Positions 1-9,700 of a stretch of 25,227 nt of DNA are shown here, piece by piece. The DNA is from Didymodactylos carnosus. Its lineage: Eukaryota; Rotifera; Eurotatoria; Philodinida; Philodinidae. The notes below the pieces were generated by a model that saw only the letters and a list, made by a program, of their open reading frames with translations, did no database searches and had not been told where the DNA came from. Positions within the stretch are counted from its first letter, which is position 1; each line of letters starts with the position of its first letter. Location of the stretch: NCBI GenBank assembly GCA_905250885.1, contig CAJNOQ010002278.1:1-25227 (forward strand). Direction: 5' to 3'. The translations under genes were made by a program, and so were the position numbers.

Positions 1-1014
1 TGAAAATGATCTAAGTTGTGATCGAAAGCTCGAGTGTTTAAATAAATTCAGAAGAATTTTATTATGATTTTCATAGCAGTATTATACTTTATATTTAAAA
101 CTTTATTTCCAACTGCTCATTCAAATAGTTTTTTCAATATATAAATATTTTCGTACTCATCTCATGTACTCTCCATTCTCCAATGTACAACTTTCTATCC
201 TGTATTCACTAAATTCAGTCGATGACTTGTCGAATGGAAATAACATTAAAGAGTACAAACAGTTATAATTCAGTTTTTTATTATGTCTTTTGGATTCTTT
301 CACAGTTGGTTTTACTTGATAATGATCGGTTAAGGTCGAAATATCGTGAATAAAAAAAAAAACTAATCTCATTTTATTCGGCTGCTATAATTCTCAAAAG
401 TTTTGCCGTTTGTTCGTCCATTGTTCAAACCTAACTCAAAATTCTTGCCATAGGCGTGAAACTGTATTTTATGCTTAAAAGTTCATCATGTGATGATTTA
501 TTTGTTTTTTCATCATGCTTTTAGATGACTAGAAATATTTAAAATATACCCTCTGTATTAAAAACTAATATTGGTTTTGATACATAATTCAATATTTTAA
601 TGTTTAATCTGAAACAACCTTATCGTCTAAAAAAGGAGAAGTTAGACCACTTTTTCAGACAAATATGTATGTATGGAACAGCTGTGTGATGGATGGTAGA
701 TGGGGTTTGTTACATGTGATAAACTTAACTAATTAAGACAAATCCATATGACATTTTACTTCCAGTAGATTGTGTATTGTTGAGTAAATCAAAGGTACGC
801 TCGATGTATGGTGCCTGTTGATGACAAAAAAAACGACTGATTTAAATTAATAGAGTAAATCTTTTAATTGGATCATCGAAAAATTATTATGTACAGAGTA
901 AACACTTTCCAATTATGTTTGAAAGGGTTATTGAAGAAAAGCCGTAGAAGAAAAAAAAATTCTAATAAATGTTTGTCTTTTCTCAAGTTTTATTAGTTTT
1001 CTACTATTTCGAAA
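1..1014. other. AT-rich stretch without recognised gene
   Basis: No coding exon, RNA gene or repeat could be supported here. A 71-codon open frame on the minus strand (157-372) starts within an A/T homopolymer, has no recognisable domain, and is not accompanied by a convincing splice pattern, so it is treated as chance. The stretch contains many A and T homopolymers typical of intergenic DNA in this window. Confidence 0.5.
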
Positions 1015-1170
1015 ATGTTAAAATCTTTTCTTTTCTTTTTCGTTTCTTTATTAAACAACATCGTATCGACTACTAACACATTCACATGTCGATACTTGCA
1101 CCAGACTGATTATTTCGGTGTAAGTAGTTGTTTTTATTGCCACAAATCATGTCAACTTAAGTATGTCTGA
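1015..1170 (+). CDS. candidate small secreted Cys-containing peptide or orphan first exon
   Basis: A 51-codon frame from ATG 1015 to TGA 1168-1170 starts with a signal-peptide-like segment: Lys, then a run of Leu/Phe/Val up to about residue 13. The remaining residues hold four cysteines spaced C-x13-C-x2-C-x3-C. It is below usual ORF length limits. It contains GT donors at 1120 (GTAAGT) and 1161 (GTATGT), so it could instead be the first exon of a spliced gene. Using the 1161 donor with a possible 8-nt microexon at 1259-1266 would give the phase needed to join the WSC exon at 3782, but the nearby exon at 3675 is a simpler start for that gene. No family is recognised. Confidence 0.25.
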   Translation: MLKSFLFFFVSLLNNIVSTTNTFTCRYLHQTDYFGVSSCFYCHKSCQLKYV

Positions 1171-1400
1171 AAAGTATGAGATGGATTATTTTTACCCTAT
1201 GACATGTTTTCTCACAAAAGAGAAAATATTCTTTTTGAATATTTTTTGGAATTTTTAGAATTCAACGTAAGTATTACAATAAAAATAGATAATGAAAAAT
1301 CAGTGAATGCATTTAACTGTAACATTGCACAGCTTACATAATGTTTTGTATTACACACATGTGTAATGACTGAAATAGTCGATGGTCAAATTAGTTTTTG
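1171..1400. other. non-coding interval
   Basis: AT-rich. The only notable feature is an acceptor-like TTTTTAG ending at 1258, followed eight bases later by a GTAAGT donor (1267). This could be a microexon, but no flanking exon supports it. Confidence 0.4.
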
Positions 1401-1675
1401 TCTTACAGTCACTTTTTCGTTACAGAAAAGCGCAAGCCTTAAAAATGTTTTCAAGGTTTGAGCCTTCCTGTAACGAAAACAGCGGTTGTAAGACAAAAGG
1501 ACGGGATCCAAAATCCTGTAGATATTGGCCCATTCTCAAAATGTTTTAATTTCAAAGTAGATCAATGGAGAATTCAATTCTATGTAATTTTCTGTAGTTT
1601 TCGGAGCTTTGAAAATGCATTTTGTTGCAAAAAGAAATTATAATATGTTACCAACGTTTTTGACGCTGAATTGCT
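1401..1675 (+). repeat. left terminal inverted repeat of the 1.13-kb element
   Basis: This arm runs from TCTTACAGTCAC to the bases before TAGATG. It contains its own internal palindrome, with stems at 1401-1425 and 1468-1493 and a smaller stem at about 1432-1440 and 1453-1460. The 61-codon frame at 1458-1643 is a by-product of the repeat and not a gene. Confidence 0.8.
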
Positions 1676-2253
1676 AGATGAGGTAGGATTAAGGTGAAAA
1701 ACTCAGATGAGGTCCCCCTCTACGGAAAAAAACTAAAAATGCCCATATAGTTGCCACACAGGTAATTTTTGATGAAGAAACGAAAGTTTTGCTAAAATCA
1801 TGAATAGTACATCATTCGACTCAGTTTTTAGCGCTGATTACGAATATCACCTTTATTTTGCTTTGAAAACGATCCTTGATGGGAAAAATTTGCGTGTATT
1901 CCCAACATAATACTGATTTTGAGTTGCGTTGAACTTATTATCGCGATTTCACCATGATTCCAAACTTTTAACCTAATTATTTATGCATATTCTTGTAGCT
2001 CTCTGCACGGACCACTCATTACACTAGGAATGGTTTATGAGTAAAGCTTGAATGGTACAGAAACAGCGAAATACCGTGACAAATAGCCCTAAAAGTTAGA
2101 TCCAAAGTGGTTTTTTGATAAAAAGTAACGGTTAGTTTTACTTTCAAGTATTCCTTCGCACATATTCTTGATCAGCTCGTCGAGTTCTATCGATTGGCAT
2201 ATTTGAAAAAAGCTTCCATTCTCATTTCCTATCGAATTAGTTAAATTATTAAT

Positions 2254-2528
2254 AGCAATTCAGCGTCAAAAACGTTGGTAACATATTATAATTTCTTTTT
2301 GCAACAAAATGCATTTTCAAAGCTCCGAAAACTACAGAAAATTACATAGAATTGAATTCTCCATTGATCTATTTTGAAATTAAAACATTTTGAGAATGGG
2401 CCAATTTCTACAGGATTTTGGATCCCGTCCTTTTGTCTTACAACCGCTGTTTTCGTTACAGGAAGGCTCAAACCTTGAAAACATTTTTAAGGCTTGCGCT
2501 TTTCTGTAACGAAAAAGTGGCTGTAAGA
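2254..2528 (-). repeat. right terminal inverted repeat of the 1.13-kb element
   Basis: Reverse complement of 1401-1675 with few substitutions. It ends at CTGTAAGA and carries the mirror-image internal hairpin. Confidence 0.8.
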
Positions 2529-3674
2529 TAAAATTTATTTAGTTCAAACAACTCGAATTTAAAATATCAGAATGAAATTATTTTTGATTTATACATAAAA
2601 GAGTTAATTTTTTAATAAAATTGAATTGGTACATCGAAAAAGTAGAAAAGAGACTTTAGATGTGCACAACGTCTTTTTTTAAACACAATTATTCTTTTCT
2701 TACGTTATTTCTCTAAAATTAGAAACCAATACATTTTTTTACTTTATCGTTTATTCTTTCTTTATCACTAATAATATTATTGCAAGAATTTGTGGTATTA
2801 CTCTTTTTACTGCTTACTAATTTGTTTTGAAATAAATGTTATGGATGAGAAAAAGTAATAATAATTTTTTTCATCTTAATATAATACTTATCAACGTTGT
2901 ATGCTTAATACGTACGAAAAAAATCAAAATCAATTCATTCAAATTTTACAATATTCATACGTAAAGAAATGGAGTGTGAATAACAATATAGAATATTAAT
3001 TATATTAAACCAGGAGCAGAAGAAACTAAAAATTTTTTTCTGACTGAAAAAAGAAAAATTGAAATGTCTTACAGGTAAAGTTTGTACGTTGTGCATATTA
3101 TTAGTAATACATTTGACAAGTGTACTTTAAATAAAACAAATATGTAAGATGACTACTATCATTCTCAATTAAATCGATGAATCAATGAGAGTGAGAAAAA
3201 TCGAAGTGTAATCTCTTTACTCTCTGTTACAAAATTGTACATTGAGCGTAAATAATTTCTAGTGCGACATAAAATTATTGCTCATAATTATAAATCAAGA
3301 AAAATAGTTGTTACCTTTTATAATATGCGTGTATAATGCACAACTTGAGATTATTTTTTATAGGAAAAACAACCACTTAATACAATTTGTTATTTAGTCA
3401 AAAATATGCTGAATGTGATATGTATAAGGTTGTTTATGTTAGCATTTCGAAATATAATTATATTTTCATTGTTCGTTGACTTCTAGGAACATAGATCATT
3501 TCATAACTTGTTTAATATTTTTTTCTTGAAGAAATAATTAATAAGTATAGATGATAAAAATATAACCACGAATATAGATCCACCATAACAATGAATGATT
3601 GTATGATAAAATGAATATTTTTTATACTGATCTCATTTTAGATCATGATATGAATAACATATTAATCATTCAGA
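2529..3674. promoter_or_regulatory. upstream region of the WSC gene, no gene seen
   Basis: About 1.1 kb of AT-rich sequence between the inverted-repeat element and the first exon of the WSC-domain gene. No open frame, RNA gene or clear repeat is seen. The promoter of the downstream gene presumably lies here, but I cannot point to a TATA or initiator element with confidence. Confidence 0.3.
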
Positions 3675-3717
3675 ATGCTTTCCTGTTTGTTTTTAATTAG
3701 TTTATTGATACAACCTG
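3675..3717 (+). other. signal-peptide exon of the WSC gene
   Basis: ATG at 3675 opens 14 codons rich in Leu, Ile and Phe, followed by one base of a split Gly codon and a GTAATA donor. Intron 3718-3781 is 64 bp and ends TTTTCAG. The join continues directly into the Tyr-Leu-Gly-Cys-Phe start of the first WSC domain, which decides this start over internal candidates. Confidence 0.75.
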
Positions 3718-6700
3718 GTAATAGTACATGCATTCACTAAGAATTTATAATTCCTACGATGATTTTAATCTTGATTTTCAGGTGTAAATCAATATTTGGG
3801 TTGTTTCATTGATCAAACTGATGATCGTGATTTAACTACATTCGTTGACCGTTTAGATGAATTGACATCAGAAAAATGTATATTAGCGTGTCAAAAACAA
3901 AATTTTCCTTATGCTGCTGTACAATATGGAAATGAGTGTCGTTGTGGTGCAAAGTATGGAAAATATGGACAAGTGTCGGATACTGAGTGTAGTTATCTTT
4001 GTTTATCACGGCAATCTGATGACAAATGCGGTGGAGATAATAGAAATAGTGTATATAGTACAGGTATACTGAGAACAGGTAAGATCGATGATTGAATACG
4101 CCTGTTTGTGATTGAGAATAATTTCGATATTGCAGATGTATCGGATTCATGTATGAATGATGTTGCTGGTTATCAAGGATGTTATGAAAGAATAACATTG
4201 GGAATTTCAATTGGTCTGGTGGTTACTATTCAAGAGTGCATAACTAGTTGCAAAGAATATCCATATTGTGGTATTATGAATGGAAATTTATGTTATTGTG
4301 CCATAAGCGATATTAATTGGTCATTGAAAACGCATCCAGCGCTGTGCAATATACCGTGTTCAAGTGATATTACTAAATGTTGTGGTGGTCTTGAATTATT
4401 TAGCTTGTATGATGTCAATGATTACTGTGAGATACACGAAATTAAGCATGTACATTTTCTTTATCTTTCTTATTTACTTTTAGACGCAGCTGATACTGAG
4501 TATGGAATATTAAATAGAGTTAGAGGTAATTTCGCAAATATGGCAGTACCGTATTCAGACCATATTCTGAAACGAACTTGAATTGTGACTTGTAATTGAT
4601 ATATGACCATATTAGCGTTCACGCATTACAATTTTTTCTAGTGAGAAGAGCTGTTGCGACAGGTAAGAGCTTCTTCGTTGTGTTTTCTATTGCTTTTGAC
4701 GTTCTGTTTGCTCATACTATTTAACGCTTTGTTTTTCAACGTTAAATGTCCTCTGTTATGATAACGATTTTTGTTTTGTAGTTTACAATGTAACTATAAT
4801 TTGAATTAACAAAGTAACAATCAGTTCTTGCTTTTCGATGGTTCTTTTTGGTTTGATTTTATTCGTGCGATATAATACACTAATTTGTGTGAGTATTTAT
4901 TTTCAAGTTAAATATATATTTGTACTATTCTGCATTACCAATAAAGAACTAAGATTGAGCTGTGTTATTAGTATATGCTGTTAATGTCGTGACACATCGA
5001 ACTATGGACGTTCTAAGTAATAAACATTTTCTAATCTTATTTTTTACAGATATGCCTGCAACATCAGTCAGTGGTGCAACCTCGGTAGTATCAGCATCAA
5101 TAAACTCTATACTGGCTACATCAGTCAGTAGTCCAACTTCGATATTATCAACATCAGTAAACTCTACACTGGCTACATCAGTTAGTAGTGCAACCTCGGT
5201 AGTATCAACATCAGTAAACTCTAAACTGGCTACATCAGTCAGTGGTGCAACCTCGGTAGTATCAGCATCAGTAAACTCTAAACTGGCTACATCAGTTAGT
5301 AGTCCAACCTCGGTAGTATCAACATCAGTAAACTCTAAACTGGCTACATCAGTCAGTAGTCCAACTTCGATATTATCAACATCAGTGAATTCTACACTGG
5401 CTACATCAGTTAGTAGTGCAACCTCGGTAGTATCAACATCAATAAACTCTAAGCTGGCTACATCAGTCAGTAGTCCAACTTCGATATTATCAACATCAGC
5501 AAACTCTAAACTGTCTACATCAGTCAGTGGAGCAACCTCGGTAGTATCAACATTAATAAACTCTAAACTGGCTACATCAGGCACAATCCATACCGCTGCT
5601 ACCACCAACGGTTCATTAGGTCCAACATCTACTACCTTGCCTTCGTCATCTTATTATACAGCTCTTAACAGTCGATACTCTACGGTAATATCAGTCAGTA
5701 CGCAACGTTCTAACGCGGCAAATCAAACATTCTCAGTCGCATCGAACCCAACATCATTCCGTAGTACATTATTGTCTAATTCTACCATATCTAGCTTCTC
5801 ATTGAGTGCAAGATCGGTTACTTCTTTTCCTGCATCGGTCTCATCTATATTTTCGTCTGTTAGCCAGCAATCTTCATACTTGGCGACTGGAAGCCAAGGT
5901 AGTGCTCAGACACAGGTACGCACAATTTCTAGAAGTGTATCTACACCAAACTCGCCTTTATCCATTACTTATTCAACATCAACCATTCGTGGGACAAACT
6001 CAATGGGGACAATCAGTTCAACTTTTTCCAGTATAATTTCAAGAATAAGTCAAACTAGTGCATCGACACGGTATCTAACTACCGAGAGTAATTTTTCTAC
6101 ACACGGTTTAATCAGCAGTTCTGGAAGATCTACTAGCGCTACTTTGTTAGTAAATACAGTATCGTCGCTTTCAGCAACGTCTGGGAGAAGCATTAGTGTA
6201 GCACAAACAATATCGTCACAACTTTCCAGTCGGTCATCATTAAATTCACAATCAACAATCGTTCAATCGTCACAAAAGATAATGACGGATACTACTTCTC
6301 AACAACGATCCATATCGCCAACTCCACTATCAACAACTTATTCGTCGAATCAGAACGCCATTTCTGCTTTGTCTTCAAATTATGTTTCATCTACAATCAA
6401 ATCACAAACGATTACAACACCCAATCAACAATCAAACTCAGGTATGTAACTTGGTTCGTAAAATAGACCTTAAACGAAGATCATTCTTATTCGATTGATT
6501 TTTCTTGCTTTCTTTCAAATAAGTTATGAGATTTTCTCCTTTCTCTCATACAAGATTATGGGTTGCAAAAATTGTGGTTGTATATGAATAAAAACCTTTG
6601 TTCTATTCATTGTTTTTTCTTTGCATAGAAATAACATCTCAAATATCAAGTAGTACATTAACATCGATGTCATCCGGTATTCTGTCTTCAGCATCTTCAA

Positions 6701-9700
6701 TAGTATCTGCTACTTCGGTAGGAATTAATACTTCGCCGTTGCAGCAAAATATTAGTTCTTCTGCGATAATTTCAATTGGTGCAACTTCAGCTCTAACAAC
6801 ATTATCGATAACACTAATGAATGCAACACTAACAAGTTCAACAGGTATTGCTTATACAAGCGCAACACCGACAAGCACAAGTACAGCAGCGTCGTTCAAT
6901 GTAATTGTCACAGGTATCCAAATTATTTTTTTTTATCAAATATATTTCTTGATGCAGACTACCTATTACAAATTTGTCCTCCAATATCAGTCACTAAGTG
7001 AGCAGCATTTTTTTTTGCATATGAATTGTTGTTCTGTTCAAGTTTAAGGAGTGAAAATTTCTTTTAAAACAATTTACAGACGCGCTCTGAAATTTCAATT
7101 TTTAACTCTCAAGTTAAACTATTTTTCAAATTTTTTTTGTCCACTATATAGCTGAGAGCTTGTTCTTTTGAATAGTATAAAAAAACAAGTCTTTACTGTA
7201 TTGGAATTATTTAGAAAACCGATAAAATTCAACTGAAAAAAAGGATCTTCGCCCAAAAACCCCTGTCCCCTTCTTTTGTTCGAAAGCTTGAATTTCAGGC
7301 CATTTTATCCGCCACATCGCGGAACACAAATCCACATATCCTTTTCTCGAAATACTTTTTCTTTCTTGAGATATTGAATTTCCATTAAAGCATTGCAGTT
7401 TCCACCTAAAATCGGGCAGGTCATTTTGCAATAACTTTACTATCAGATGAGGCGCATATCTCCATTTTATGAGAAAACTTGATAACAGGGTTTTCGAATC
7501 AGAATCTTTTGGTAATTTTCACTCCCCTTGTAGCCATTGGTAAATGGACTGCAGTGGGTGAAAAAAATTCTGATGGTTAGGACACACTGTACTACATATA
7601 TAACGCCCAAACACTTTGGCATATCTTTAATGACTAACTCCATCTGTCTAGATATTTTGACCAGCTCAGTTTGTAGAGACTTTCATGAACTATCAAATGG
7701 TATTCTTTTACAAAATATATAGTTTTTCATTAAGAGAGAAAAATGAGTAAATGACTGTCCCACAGGCGTTTTCCGTAAGTCCAACGCGTTTTTTGCATGT
7801 TCTTGATCAGCGGGCCGACCGATCTGGATCGTCTGACTAGTTCAGTTTGTAGAGAGTTTCACTGGCTACCCAACAGTATAGTTTTGAAAAATATATATGA
7901 AGAAATGAAAAAGTTATTGCAAAATGACCAACGGTATTTCATCTTTGAATTACGCGCGCCTTACTTTGAAGCCGTCATTCAAGAAAAGTAAAACACTAAA
8001 AAGCTAGCTCTCGTAGTTTACTGCCATGTGTAAACTCAAAGGCCAACGCGAACTCACTATCCTTTAATTTGACGGAGAAACACTGGAAATATGAACAACT
8101 CTTTCTTAGCTCATATATATAGTGACACCGTGTAAAATTTCTTTCCTAACCACACTTTGACACGATCAAGATTTCGTCACAGTTTTGCTCAGATCAGTAT
8201 TGCACTACAAGAAATATGTCTTTTTGGTGTCTTCAGAATTCCGTCCAATTAATGCAGACTTATATAATAGTACTGTTATTAGTCAGAACTATACATTGTT
8301 GATAGCAAAGCTGAGTGTTGTTATTCAGCAAGCATTCCTGTGCATAAACGATGCGACGAATACAAACGGCTATTGTACGACTAGTCGAAGACGAAAACGT
8401 GAATCAGTTTGTGTTTACCAAATTAATCTAACTCCACCTTATGTACTACCAGTAAGACGTGATTCTTCACTGGAATGAGCGAACTGTTGACCTATACACC
8501 ATTTTTTCCTTTAGTCAGCCAGTGCTAATTACTATATTGTATACTATTATGTGACGCTTTGTAACAGTACGGTTTTTGGTCCCACTGTGATCAATGCTTT
8601 AAATAAACTTTCGCCAAGTGCTGCGTCAACGTTATTAGGCGGTATCATTAAACAAACTGGGCTTGAATCAAGTTTAAATGACACTGCTACAACAGCACCA
8701 ATAGATAGAAAGCTTTGGTTAATTGGTGCTATAATCGGTCCAGTTGCATTTGTTGTGATACTCATTTTAGCTCTTTATTATTTACATACCAAATGTCGTA
8801 CAAGAACAGGAGTTAAGAACAAGGGTGATGTTATACAGGTATGTAGAAATATTGTTTCGAATAAAACCGATGTTTTCAAATTTTGTAGGCTATCGCGAAT
8901 GAACCATTGTCGTCACGATATGCTATTGACGACTCGGTAAGTACCATCTGAATTATTTCACAAAATAAGTGCAAACATAGCTTGTTTACTTTATTCAGAA
9001 TTATCGAAGTATCAATCAACAATCTCAAGAACAAAGTCCGCCGCGTCTTCTAGAACCTCAAAATAATAATCCATTAGATTCTCGGCAAAGATCACATGAT
9101 CTACCAGCGACAAACGCACAATCAAGTCAATTACAGTCGTCATCCCCACCACAGTCAGAGCAAATATCACAGTTTCCTGTATCATCTAATATTCCGCTCC
9201 GTGTCACCAATAGTATTCAAACTAAAAATGACGCTGGACAATTGAGAAACCAGGTATGTATGCAATAAAAACTTGTAGTAAATAGGTTTTCCTTTCTTCT
9301 TCACACACGAATAGTTCCATGTTTTATAGAAAATGTATCAACCACCGTTCACTGATCTCAACAATTCAAGAGACACGCGGCCGTTGCTGAATTCAAGTAA
9401 GTGCTATTATTTGTTCAAACGCAGTTTATATCAATATCAAAGCGTTGACCTATTCCGCCAAATAATGTTTTCCTACAATCAGTTGAATTACTAATTTCTG
9501 TCAACAAGCTCACATTTCGAAAGTATATAGAATAATATCGTATTTCTTAACATCGATAACAACTACGGATATTTCAAACTTAATTTAAGTTTGAATTCAA
9601 AAATTCACTATCTTGTTTCTTAGACAGTACTTTTCTTTCATCTAAGGCAAACATCACTAAAAAGGCTCAACGAAATCTAAAAGTTTTCTATCGATCACAA

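Larger units (their letters stand above)
1401..2528. mobile_element. 1.13-kb inverted-repeat element with hairpin termini (non-autonomous)
   Basis: Arms of about 275 bp (1401-1675 and 2254-2528) are almost perfect inverted copies, so the same 61-codon open frame appears at both ends on opposite strands with only two residue differences. The terminal motif is TCTTACAG. Within each arm the terminal 25 bases recur in inverted orientation (1401-1425 with 1468-1493, and the mirror pair on the right at about 2436-2461 with 2505-2528), so each end alone can fold into a hairpin. The 578-bp centre has no ORF. No target-site duplication is visible, so the superfamily cannot be named. High arm identity suggests recent insertion or gene conversion between the arms. 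Confidence 0.8.

Noticed and set aside
1458..1643. 61-codon protein duplicated on both strands (also 2286-2471) as a possible gene pair
   Set aside because: Both copies are inside the inverted-repeat arms. The similarity extends beyond the frame, so it reflects the repeat and not coding selection.
3836..4210. 124-codon minus-strand frame
   Set aside because: It lies opposite the two WSC exons, which have conserved cysteines and proper splice sites on the plus strand. Its own product shows no domain.
4949..5608. 219-codon minus-strand frame of Thr-Asp-Val-Ala-Ser-type repeats
   Set aside because: It is the antisense of the 57-bp coding minisatellite; any in-frame tandem array of that length keeps one antisense frame open.
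7797..7991. 64-codon frame in intron 7
   Set aside because: Part of it duplicates the 7661-7720 segment as a direct repeat and part lies in an inverted repeat; no domain or splice context.
8547..8765. 72-codon minus-strand frame
   Set aside because: It is opposite the membrane-helix exon of the WSC gene.
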